DNA of 64,000 bases from Hyphomonadaceae bacterium (GTDB lineage Bacteria > Pseudomonadota > Alphaproteobacteria > Caulobacterales > Aquidulcibacteraceae): assembly GCA_022843225.1 (NCBI GenBank), contig JALHOC010000006.1:1-64000 (forward strand). The letters run 5' to 3'. The position numbers and the translations under genes were made by a program. Positions 16,840 through 25,001 of the stretch are shown here, piece after piece; position 1 is the first letter of the stretch; each line of letters begins with the position of its first letter. The notes under the pieces were generated by a model. It did no database searches and was not told where the DNA came from. It saw nothing but the letters and a program-made list of their open reading frames with translations.

Positions 16840-18759
16840 TTAAACCCCCGTGCCGCGTTGTTTGGCGCCGCCGCGCACATCGCGGCGCAACCCCGCGCTG
16901 GCGCGCTCAGACACTTTGAGGTCGGGAAAAAGATCGCCTTGCGGCTGCGTTTCTCCTGCGAGCACCGGCGCAACCTTCACGGCGCCGCGTTCGCCTTTGA
17001 CCAGGCGCCCGAGCACGCGCACGCCAAACCAGTCATGACCGGTCGAAAGCTTCGGCTCGTCCCACGCGGCCGGACGCAGCCGATCTCGGAAGACCTGCTC
17101 AGCATCGAATTGAAGCTTCTTGGCGCGAATGGGCCTAGCGCCAGCGACAAAGATCAATTGCTCGTCATTAGGCAATTGCCGCACGTCGCCCGCAAGCATG
17201 AGCGGACGGCGCTCCTCGCGCACGCTCACGGAGCCTCGGCGTGGACCGATCAGAGCTTGCGGGCGCGAAACGCTCTCTTGCTCAATGAGCTCCCAGCGCT
17301 CACCAGTCATCGACGCGATCGTACGCGCCGTTTCCAGATCTGCAGCGGCGAAAGCGGTAATGACGCTGCAATTGTCGACGATAACGCTGTCGCGTCCGTA
17401 AGCACGGGTGACGTGATTGAGGCTTTGACAGACCAGATAGGCCTTTAGCCCATAACCGGCGAACGCCCCCATCGCCGTCTCGAAGAAACCAAGCCGCCCA
17501 AGTTGCGGGAACTCGTCGAGTACGAGCAATAGATCGTGGCGCTTCGTGCGTCCCCCTGTATCGCGGGTCTGATCTTCCATCAGCGAGCGCGCAATCTGGT
17601 TCAACACCAGGCGCATCAAAGGCATCAGCCTCGGCGCATCAGACGGCGGCGGTTGCAGGAAAAGTGTGACCGGACGCTCATGGCACATGAGATCGCCGAC
17701 GCGGAAATCGGAGGCGGACGTGTTTGCCGCAACAAGCGGATCGGCGAAGATGCCGAAGAAACTCTCCGCCGTGGCGCGAATGCCGGTGCGCATGCGCTCT
17801 TCGCCCGCCAGATAAGACTCGGCGGCGTGCAGAACTTCGGGGTGAGTCTCAGGGGCCCCGGTTTCCGGCGAGCGACGATGCAGGACAAGACGCATGTGCT
17901 CGGCGCAGGCGTCGAGGTCGCGGAGCTTTTCGCGCACGATCGCGAGCGTCTTGCGATGTTCGGGCTCGACGTAGAGGACATGCAGGATAATACCGACCAG
18001 CACCTGCTTGGCGCTCCGGTCCCAGAAATCTTCGTGCCGCCCATCGCCAGCGGGATCGACGATGATCTCGACGATATTCTGCACGTCGCGGACTTCGTCG
18101 GCGCCTTTGCGCACTTCGAACAAGGGGTTGAAGCGCGCGCTGCCGGGCCGCGTGGGCGAGAAGCGCAACACCGGGCCCAATGTTTCGCGAAAACCGGCTG
18201 TTCCTGGAAAACCATGACGCGGATCGCCGGAGGCGAGCTCACCCTTCACGTCGAGCACGAGCGCCGACTTTGGCCAGGCCAATAGTGTAGGCACGACATG
18301 ACCGCGACCTTTGCCAGAGCGCGAAGCCCCGATGAGGAGGAGATGGCCCGGGCCGTTATAGGCCAGCATCTCATCGTCAAATTTGCCGAGCACAGCGCCA
18401 GACGAAGCAAACAATCCCGCCTTACGCACGTCCTCGAAACTGGCCCAACCGTTTGGCCCATGACGACGAAGTCGCGGCGGTTTGTGACCGCTCGCCACCA
18501 TCATAAACAGAACGCCGGCGCCTAAGCCGCAAACGATGATGAAGTCCGCGAGCGCGAATGGCCGCGGATACACATCGCGCCATTGCGGCGCCCAAGTCAG
18601 GATTGACCAAGGCCAGTAGATGGCGCCCTCGCGCAGCCTGAGCACAGGCGCGCCGAGCGCTGGCTGATACGCGAAGAGCGCCGCGATCACCTGCGTCGCC
18701 GCCATAAGGCTAGCGAAGCCGATGAAAGCGACGAACGTAATCGCGCCGGCCGCACGCAT
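16840..18759 (-). CDS. traG: Type IV coupling protein TraG (VirD4-like)
   Basis: This 639-aa coupling protein has two N-terminal membrane helices (about 5-30 and 70-92), Walker A GASRSGKGRGH and Walker B LLLVLDEFPQLGRLG. VirD4/TraG brings the relaxase-bound DNA strand to the secretion channel. The start at 18759 has a good Shine-Dalgarno (AGAAGGAG) before it. It is the first gene of the trb operon in this window. The gene normally found just upstream, the relaxase, is absent. Confidence 0.94.
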   Translation of the reverse strand: MRAAGAITFVAFIGFASLMAATQVIAALFAYQPALGAPVLRLREGAIYWPWSILTWAPQWRDVYPRPFALADFIIVCGLGAGVLFMMVASGHKPPRLRRHGPNGWASFEDVRKAGLFASSGAVLGKFDDEMLAYNGPGHLLLIGASRSGKGRGHVVPTLLAWPKSALVLDVKGELASGDPRHGFPGTAGFRETLGPVLRFSPTRPGSARFNPLFEVRKGADEVRDVQNIVEIIVDPAGDGRHEDFWDRSAKQVLVGIILHVLYVEPEHRKTLAIVREKLRDLDACAEHMRLVLHRRSPETGAPETHPEVLHAAESYLAGEERMRTGIRATAESFFGIFADPLVAANTSASDFRVGDLMCHERPVTLFLQPPPSDAPRLMPLMRLVLNQIARSLMEDQTRDTGGRTKRHDLLLVLDEFPQLGRLGFFETAMGAFAGYGLKAYLVCQSLNHVTRAYGRDSVIVDNCSVITAFAAADLETARTIASMTGERWELIEQESVSRPQALIGPRRGSVSVREERRPLMLAGDVRQLPNDEQLIFVAGARPIRAKKLQFDAEQVFRDRLRPAAWDEPKLSTGHDWFGVRVLGRLVKGERGAVKVAPVLAGETQPQGDLFPDLKVSERASAGLRRDVRGGAKQRGTGV

Positions 18760-19232
18760 GAGCCACTCCTTCTCGGGCGCGCGCCTCTCGCGTTGTGCGA
18801 TAGTTGCGACGCGCCGTCGTTTCAGGGCTCAGATTCAATAATCATAAACACACGCAGGTCGATTGACCTGATCGTGTCACGGATGCGAGGCAGGGTTCGC
18901 CTGCGGCGGGCACCGACGATCTCGCACGATGCTCAAATAGCGCGGGCGGAAACGCGGGCGGGACCCACGTGGCGTCAGGCCGACCAGGGCGCCGGCCGCA
19001 GTGTCAAGACGGCAGGCGCGCAAAGTTGGTCCACGTCGGGGCGCGCACGAGATTGCGCTGCGGGCCAGCGCGCGTTCCATCGTCGCCCCGCGATCCCCGC
19101 GGTTTCCGCTCGAACGAATTTTCAACCTTGTGGGGCGCAAAGATGACTACTTTCCCCCTTTGTTCTACCCTATTTCATGGCCGGTTCAGCCGAGCGCATG
19201 TATCCAAAGCCTGTCATTTAGAGAGCTCAATC
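18760..19232. other. Intergenic junction between transfer module and cargo
   Basis: This 473-bp stretch separates the divergently oriented traG and radical SAM genes. The traG-proximal part is GC-rich. From about 19130 the sequence becomes less GC-rich and resembles the following cargo, so a junction may lie around 19,100-19,150. I looked for the C terminus or N terminus of a relaxase in all frames and found nothing convincing. No transposase, tRNA or clear inverted repeat is seen. Confidence 0.45.
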
Positions 19233-20273
19233 GTGCTGACCGCTCCTCCTCTTCGTGTTTCGCCCTCGAGCCTGGCCTCGGAGCTCCAGTTCGCTTTTGC
19301 CGGATCCGACGTGCGGGCACTTGCGGACATATTGCGCCTCCGTGGTCGGCCCCAGGACCTGCTGTTTGAAGCCGCTCGCGCCGCACGCCGCACACACTGG
19401 GGGGACACGTACATACTGCGAGGGGTAATCGAACTGACTAACCTCTGTCGCATGGGTTGCAGCTATTGCCCTATGCGCCGGGGCGGCATTGCTGCCGGGG
19501 ATCATTTCTTGCTGAGCGAGAGCGAGGTCTTTGCCGCTCTCGCCGAAATCGCCGACACACCGGTTCAGGTCATTTCCTTTCAATCAGGGGAGACGCCGAA
19601 AGTAATCGGGCTCGCATTGTCAGCGTGCCGCGCCGCGCGCGCGCAATTCGGCATTAAGCGCCAAGTGCTGCTTTCGCTCGGCAAGCACTCACCGGAGATC
19701 TACTCCCAACTGCGAGACGCCGGCGCAACGAGCTACATAATGAAGTTCGAGACCGCCGATCCTGCTCTGCACAAAGGTCTTAGGGGCGAAACGCTCAGTC
19801 TGCGGCAAACCCACATTGATGAGCTCATCGCTGCCGGGTTTGAGGTGGGGACCGGATCAATTGTCGGCCTGCCAGGCCAAACTATCGAGTCTGTCGCCGC
19901 GGACCTAGTGTACGGTCTACGGCAGAACACTCATATGCTTAGTGTGTCCCCGTTTATTCCCGCTGCCCACACTCCGCTCGCCGACTCCCCGATGGGAGAT
20001 GTCGAGACCACGCTCAACGCAATCGCGATACTGCGGATACTCGCCCCAGATCGGATCATACCTACGGTAAGCGCCCTTGAACTCGCGGCGCCCGATGGCC
20101 AACTGGCGGGCCTGATGGCAGGCGCCAACGTCATCACCGTAAATTGCACACCGCAGCGTCAAGCGGATCTTTATCAGATTTATGGTCGAGATCGATTCAA
20201 AGTACCGATGGATCATGCGCTTGAGACCTGCCGAAAGGCCGGCCTGAAACCAACTTCCGCTCCTGTTATGTGA
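19233..20273 (+). CDS. Radical SAM enzyme, BioB/HydE-like
   Basis: This protein of about 346 aa has a CX3CX2C cluster (C72, C76, C79 in NLCRMGCSYCPMRRGG) that binds the 4Fe-4S needed to cleave S-adenosylmethionine. The arrangement and the following LSESEVFAALAEIADTPVQV resemble HydE, BioB and PylB. A BATS-like C-terminal part (VETTLNAIAILRILAPDRII, AGANVITVNCTP) is present. The product is unknown: no hydrogenase or biotin genes are nearby. I prefer the GTG at 19233, which is preceded by GAGAG and matches the family length; ATG 19143 is an alternative. It converges on the 20266-21693 gene with an 8-bp overlap. Confidence 0.8.
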   Translation: MLTAPPLRVSPSSLASELQFAFAGSDVRALADILRLRGRPQDLLFEAARAARRTHWGDTYILRGVIELTNLCRMGCSYCPMRRGGIAAGDHFLLSESEVFAALAEIADTPVQVISFQSGETPKVIGLALSACRAARAQFGIKRQVLLSLGKHSPEIYSQLRDAGATSYIMKFETADPALHKGLRGETLSLRQTHIDELIAAGFEVGTGSIVGLPGQTIESVAADLVYGLRQNTHMLSVSPFIPAAHTPLADSPMGDVETTLNAIAILRILAPDRIIPTVSALELAAPDGQLAGLMAGANVITVNCTPQRQADLYQIYGRDRFKVPMDHALETCRKAGLKPTSAPVM

Positions 20274-21693
20274 TTTCTTTCAGCGGCACGAAGAAGCTTG
20301 TCGGCGAGGCAAATGCCGCCTCAGGCGCGGCTCTAATTTCGTGCTGCACCCGGGCCTTGTACAACTTGACTTGAATCCATTTCGTTTCCGGCAACACGTC
20401 GGTTTCATATTCGTGATCGGGCTCAATAACGCCCATGCTGATCCCTTCGATGGACTCCTCGCTCGGCTCGACAGTGCACACCCCTCCTTCCAGCGGGCGT
20501 TTGTTCAAGTCAAAGCACAGCACCTCAATCTTTCGAATGCGTCGTTGGCCGACCGAAAAAACGAACTTGAGCTTCGCTGCGGCGGCATCCTTTCTCACAA
20601 TCGCCGATTTCGGCGTAACCGCTTGGCGCAAATAAGTACGGCAAACCTCTTGGAGATAGGATACGTGCGTGACATCGCTTAGGACTGAGCCACGGAGCTG
20701 ATTGCGCTGCTCCCTGGCGTCTTCATCCGGGATTACGTAGTAGGCTATCGCTGAGTCCCTATCGACATAGTAGTGCTCGAAATTTACGCGTGAAGAGTAC
20801 CACACCAAGCCGAAGTCCTGATCGAGATTACTGCTAAGCTGGTCGGACGACTCGCGAATCTCCCGGCAGCGATTGCGTCGAGCGTCCGCGTCCATGGCGG
20901 GGCCCACGGCTTTCACCACCATTGATTCAATTGCCTCCTCCATCGGCCCCAACTTGGCGCCGTCAATGAGAGAGTCCGAATGATGCTCCTCCGCGCTGCG
21001 CCGTTTCGATGCGAGAAAAATGAAGTGAGAGATCGAGTCTTCCCTTCTGGCCAATTTCTGGAGCGTATTCCCGATACGGATGTGCGAGTCTTTGGCGGAG
21101 ACGATCCCCACAGCAGGCACGAAATCGATAAAGAAGGTCTCGTTCCACGCCGCACCACGCGGGGCAGGACCGTCCTCAATGTCACGTTCCAATGCGTCAG
21201 CAAGCGCCGGAAAGCTGTATATCTCCTGTGAACGCCGCTGAAGGAGGCACATGGTGTTGAGCACACTCGCGACACCAAGGAGACCGGTCACGAACACAAA
21301 CACAACACCCGGAAACGCAAATGCTTCCTCGGTTAGGTTATGTGGCTCCGCATGGTCGCAGAAGATCCGAAAAGCGACAATCAACAGCAGCGACAGAAAC
21401 ATCGCGGCAGCCGTGTACACGCCCGACGCTACAAGCAGCAATTTCCACCTGCTGGAAAAAGGCACGAGATTGCGGGGCGTCAGCCACAACCACGCGGCCT
21501 TATCGCTTCGCCGCGTCCGAGCGCGCAGCCAGACCCCTACTAAGTAGAGTCCGACGGAAAGCAAAAAGAGACCGACAAGCATACCCTCTCCAAATTCGGT
21601 CAACTGGAGCGCGCCACCCGCGCCCTCGGCTAGCATTGGTTGCATGGGAAGTTGAGGCGAAGGCCCCGGTATCTGAGCGATGGCGTGTTGCAT
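20266..21693 (-). CDS. Unrecognised membrane protein of the ABC operon
   Basis: This 475-aa protein has three predicted membrane helices in its first 160 residues (about 36-58, 88-110, 127-150) and then a soluble region of about 310 residues. The soluble region includes RSAEEHHSDS, DFGLVWYSSRVNFEHYYVDRDSAIAYYVIPDED and a beta-rich C terminus. I recognise no family. It starts 2 bp after the permease stop, so it is very likely co-transcribed with the ABC importer as its last gene. It may be an accessory sensor or processing protein for the imported substrate. The base composition matches the operon and is less GC-rich than the backbone. Confidence 0.7.
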   Translation of the reverse strand: MQHAIAQIPGPSPQLPMQPMLAEGAGGALQLTEFGEGMLVGLFLLSVGLYLVGVWLRARTRRSDKAAWLWLTPRNLVPFSSRWKLLLVASGVYTAAAMFLSLLLIVAFRIFCDHAEPHNLTEEAFAFPGVVFVFVTGLLGVASVLNTMCLLQRRSQEIYSFPALADALERDIEDGPAPRGAAWNETFFIDFVPAVGIVSAKDSHIRIGNTLQKLARREDSISHFIFLASKRRSAEEHHSDSLIDGAKLGPMEEAIESMVVKAVGPAMDADARRNRCREIRESSDQLSSNLDQDFGLVWYSSRVNFEHYYVDRDSAIAYYVIPDEDAREQRNQLRGSVLSDVTHVSYLQEVCRTYLRQAVTPKSAIVRKDAAAAKLKFVFSVGQRRIRKIEVLCFDLNKRPLEGGVCTVEPSEESIEGISMGVIEPDHEYETDVLPETKWIQVKLYKARVQHEIRAAPEAAFASPTSFFVPLKEIT

Positions 21694-21695
21694 GC

Positions 21696-22451
21696 TTACT
21701 CGAACTCAGAAAAGCGTCGGCGAAGGGTGCTCTGGGCTGCAGCAAAGGCAAGGTTCAGCCCCAAACCTGTCACCGCCAACAATGCCAACGCGGCGTACAT
21801 CTCCGGATAACGGAACGCGCGTTCATAATCCAACAACCGATAACCAATGCCGTTCTGCCCAGCGAGCATCTCCGCGGTCACCGCAAGAATTAGCGCAATA
21901 GAAAGAGCTACTCGCGCGCCCGCAAGCACATGCGGCACGGCAGAAGGCAGCACTACTAGTGAGAAGTACTCTCGCGTGTTGAGCCGCAACAGCTTTGCTA
22001 GTTCTTTATGGCGGGAATCGACGCCCCTCGCGCCGTATATTGCGTTGACCAACAGGGGCCAGAGAGTACCAAACCAGATCACAAACAAAATCATCCCGGT
22101 TCCAAGCCCCAGGAAGAGAATGGCGATTGGCACCATCGCTGACGAAGGGATTGGTCTCAGGATCTCGATCAACGGCGTAAACGTCGCCCGAAGGGATTCT
22201 GAGACGCCGAGGACGAGTCCGATCGGTAGCGCAACACAAGCCGCCAAGGCAAAGCCGATACCGGCGCGCAATAGAGTGATCCCGAGTTGCTCGAACAACT
22301 GAGCCCGGACGGCGCCCTCAGCGAAGACCGCCACTAGCTGGCTTGGTCGCGGGAATAGAATCGGATTTATCGCGCCTAGCCCCGCCGCGACTTCAACGGC
22401 AATGAGAAGCGCGATGAGCAGCGCCATTCCAGGGAATGCTTTCCTAAACAT
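21696..22451 (-). CDS. ABC transporter permease (SsuC/TauC/ThiX type)
   Basis: This 251-aa inner-membrane permease has about six helices and the EAA-like loop around AKLLRLNTREYFSLVVLPSAVPHVLAGARVALSIAL. The pattern LRPIPSSAMVPIAILFLGLG is typical of permeases for sulfonates, nitrate or hydroxymethylpyrimidine. The start at ATG 22451 overlaps the ATPase gene by 8 bp. It would work with the neighbouring ATPase and lipoprotein as one importer. Confidence 0.88.
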   Translation of the reverse strand: MFRKAFPGMALLIALLIAVEVAAGLGAINPILFPRPSQLVAVFAEGAVRAQLFEQLGITLLRAGIGFALAACVALPIGLVLGVSESLRATFTPLIEILRPIPSSAMVPIAILFLGLGTGMILFVIWFGTLWPLLVNAIYGARGVDSRHKELAKLLRLNTREYFSLVVLPSAVPHVLAGARVALSIALILAVTAEMLAGQNGIGYRLLDYERAFRYPEMYAALALLAVTGLGLNLAFAAAQSTLRRRFSEFE

Positions 22452-23190
22452 AGCCAAGCTTTTCAAACAGCCGGCGACGCAGGTGCAGGAAGTCTGGCGA
22501 TTCCCGGCTCTCCAACCGTCGTCTCGGGTGTGCCAGCGTGTTTTCAATCGTCTCAGTCGTACGACCCATGTTTGTGACAATAATGGAGTCCGCCAAGAAG
22601 CACGCTTCATCCAAATCGTGGGTAACGTGCATGACGGTGAACCCCATCAGGCCTTTCAGGCGAAGCATCTCTTCTTGCAAGTCGAGCTTAGTCGGCGTGT
22701 CGAGCGCGCCGAAAGGCTCGTCCAGTAACAAGACGCTGGGTTTGCTAGCTAACGCGCGCGCCAAGGCCACCCGCTGTTGCATACCGCCAGAAAGTTCGCG
22801 CGGAAACCTATCCTCCAAACCACTCAGCCCTACAGCGGTCAGCATCTCCGCAACCCGATCTTGTCGCCGGTTGGGACTCAGAATTTCTCGGCTCAGGGCG
22901 AGCGCTACGTTTGCACCGACGGTCAACCAAGGAAGCAGCGAACGGGAGTAGTCTTGAAACACCATCTGCACGCTAGGCTGGTGGCCGTTCGCAGTGTGCA
23001 GCCTCACTTCGCCGGAGACGGGAGTCTCAAGTCCGGCGACTAGGCGCAATAGCGTGGTCTTCCCCGAGCCACTCTTACCCACAACGCAGACGTACCCGTT
23101 TGCGGGCACCTCCATACTGACGTTGCAAAGAATTGGCTGCGAAGAAGTGTAATTGAAATTCACGTCCACGAACGCGACCGACGTCGTCAT
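22444..23190 (-). CDS. ABC transporter ATP-binding protein (SsuB/TauB/ThiZ type)
   Basis: This 248-aa ATPase has Walker A GKSGSGKTT, Q-loop VFQDYSRSLLPWLTV, signature LSGGMQQRVALARALA, Walker B VLLLDEPFGALD and the switch histidine in VMHVTHDLDEA. The PWLTV after the Q-loop is typical of the nitrate/sulfonate/taurine group. The start at ATG 23190 overlaps the substrate-binding gene by 4 bp. It drives import through the 21696-22451 permease. Confidence 0.9.
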   Translation of the reverse strand: MTTSVAFVDVNFNYTSSQPILCNVSMEVPANGYVCVVGKSGSGKTTLLRLVAGLETPVSGEVRLHTANGHQPSVQMVFQDYSRSLLPWLTVGANVALALSREILSPNRRQDRVAEMLTAVGLSGLEDRFPRELSGGMQQRVALARALASKPSVLLLDEPFGALDTPTKLDLQEEMLRLKGLMGFTVMHVTHDLDEACFLADSIIVTNMGRTTETIENTLAHPRRRLESRESPDFLHLRRRLFEKLGYV

Positions 23191-24110
23191 CGCAGGAGAT
23201 AGTTGGCGGGGTCTGTCGCGCCTTCCGATATCCATCCCGCGCGCCGCACGCGTTCCAGCAGAGATCCAAACTGTTCAGGAGGAGTAGCGGTATTGAACGT
23301 TGGCAACGGCACAGCCGCAGCATCCGTAGCGGAGAGGCTCGTGAAGGTTGTGAGTGCCGCGCGCGCGCGTTCTTCGTCGGCCCCGACATCCGCCGCTGCC
23401 TGCTGCAGAGCGCGACGGAAGCGATTCACAACGTCGCCATTCCGCTGAGCATAATTGCCAGTGGTCATCCAGCCCGTGATCGGAACATTGTTCTCCACGT
23501 CAACCACATGACGCCCTATGGCGCGAACCAAGTTCTCCCGGAGCCCAAAAGTCACGAAAGGCTCTATCGCACCGGCAGCATCCACTGAATTGCTCTGAAG
23601 AGCCGTCAGCATTCTCGGAAAAGGCACTTCTACGAGTGCGACAGAGCTAGGATCGACACCGACGCTTGTGAGCCACGCACTCACATAGAGTTCGTTGATA
23701 TTACGGCGTGTGTTGACAGCAATGCGTTTCCCGGAGAGCTGTTGTGGCGTTAGAGTCGAGTCCGCGCGCACGAGCATCGCATGCTGCGGATTGTCACTAG
23801 TCTCGGCCGTCGCCCCAGACACCAGCTTGAAGTCGAGCCCAGCTTCTCTTGCCAACATAAGCGAGACGTAGTTGCTCACCCCAAATGCCAGATCTCCTGA
23901 CGTCATCGCCTCAAGAATTCGGGCGCCGCCATCCAGCATCACGGGCTCAACGGCCAGTCCTTCGCGCTCAAACGCCCCGGACTGCAGCCCGACATAGAGC
24001 GGCAGGCTCTCGGAGATTGGCAAAACCCCGACACGAACGGTCGAGGAGCGCCCAGTGCATCCACTGGCGGCAAGCGCACCCGCCAGCAAAAGAGTTCGCC
24101 TTGTCAGCAT
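23187..24110 (-). CDS. ABC transporter substrate-binding lipoprotein (NMT1/SsuA-like)
   Basis: This 307-aa lipoprotein has a signal (MLTRRTLLLAGALAASGC) with a lipobox cysteine at about residue 18. The mature part has the NMT1/THI5-like fold signature: VGVLPISESLPLYVGLQSGA, then a region around GARILEAMTSGDLAFGVSN. Such proteins bind small organic molecules such as sulfonates, nitrate or thiamin precursors. The substrate cannot be read from the sequence. It is the first gene of a four-gene minus-strand operon. ATG 24110 was chosen over 24146 because it gives a standard signal peptide. Confidence 0.85.
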   Translation of the reverse strand: MLTRRTLLLAGALAASGCTGRSSTVRVGVLPISESLPLYVGLQSGAFEREGLAVEPVMLDGGARILEAMTSGDLAFGVSNYVSLMLAREAGLDFKLVSGATAETSDNPQHAMLVRADSTLTPQQLSGKRIAVNTRRNINELYVSAWLTSVGVDPSSVALVEVPFPRMLTALQSNSVDAAGAIEPFVTFGLRENLVRAIGRHVVDVENNVPITGWMTTGNYAQRNGDVVNRFRRALQQAAADVGADEERARAALTTFTSLSATDAAAVPLPTFNTATPPEQFGSLLERVRRAGWISEGATDPANYLLR

Positions 24111-24272
24111 TCCCTCGCCCCTTTCCTGCCGTTTCACTCTATTCATTCCCGCCTAGCGTGCAAGTGTGTAGGGATAATCTCGCCGATCCAATGCCTTGTG
24201 GACAGCCGAGGCCCTGCGACTATGAGAGCTCACAATCGGCGTGCGCCTAGCCCAAGCAAAGTGACCTCACGC

Positions 24273-25001
24273 CTAGCCTTCAGAAAATGCGATCGATTCG
24301 AGGATGCCGCTTGCATCAGCGCGAGAGCCGTAACATCCGATGAGGAAGCCTCCATCCTCGATGCTCGCGATACGATGAAGCAAGTGCCTTTTCCGCGCAT
24401 CCCTCGTGAGCCGGAACGCGCGTCCGTTCACGCGGCAATAGAGACCTTCATGGCCCGTGACCGGCGTCCATTTGCAATCAGCGCCTGAAAGGAAGCGCGC
24501 CTCCATTGCGGCGGCGGCCTCAGCGAGTTCACGCTTGCGCCGGTCGCGGCGCTCTTCATAGTTGCGCATCTCCTCTTCGGCGCAACGATCGGTGATGCGC
24601 TGGACGATGGCGGCGAGCTCGGTGCCCCTCGCCTTCTCTTCGTTATAGATCGCGAGACAGAAGCCCTTCTTGGCCGGGCTCGGATAGGTCTCGAAGCGAT
24701 CCTCGCACATCATGTCCATGCGGGATTGCACATCGGTGGTGGTGAGGATGGGGCCCTCGATCTCGTTCAAGAATGCTGTGAGATCGTCGATCGGAATCCA
24801 GCAAGGAATCGCGCGGCGCAGGAAGGTCTCACGGGTCAGATCCCATTTGCGCCAGATCGGATCGCCGCGGAACAGTTCGGTCACGATCTCCGCCGCGAGC
24901 CGATCGAGCATGGCGGCGTCGCGGATGTGATCGAGCGACGGCGAGGCGACGTACTTGTCGAGCGCCTCGCGCACGATGCGGATGCGGAAATCGTCACTCA
25001 T
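24273..25001 (-). CDS. Hypothetical protein, partner of the HTH gene
   Basis: This 242-aa soluble protein has no recognised domain. It has a helical N-terminal half (ALDKYVASPSLDHIRDAAML), a charged helix (about 150-180, EEEMRNYEERRDRRKRELAE) and a small C-terminal part with a Trp/Cys-rich CKWTPVTGHEGLYCRVNGRAF. ATG 25001 overlaps the stop of the upstream gene by 8 bp, so the two are coupled. The pair looks like element backbone, and its composition returns to the GC-rich backbone style. Confidence 0.65.
   Translation of the reverse strand: MSDDFRIRIVREALDKYVASPSLDHIRDAAMLDRLAAEIVTELFRGDPIWRKWDLTRETFLRRAIPCWIPIDDLTAFLNEIEGPILTTTDVQSRMDMMCEDRFETYPSPAKKGFCLAIYNEEKARGTELAAIVQRITDRCAEEEMRNYEERRDRRKRELAEAAAAMEARFLSGADCKWTPVTGHEGLYCRVNGRAFRLTRDARKRHLLHRIASIEDGGFLIGCYGSRADASGILESIAFSEG

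Noticed and set aside
18877..19140. Open frame on the minus strand between traG and the radical SAM gene, considered as a relaxase remnant
   Set aside because: The translation is Arg/Pro-rich low-complexity sequence with no HUH, mobilisation or RlxS-like motif in any frame.
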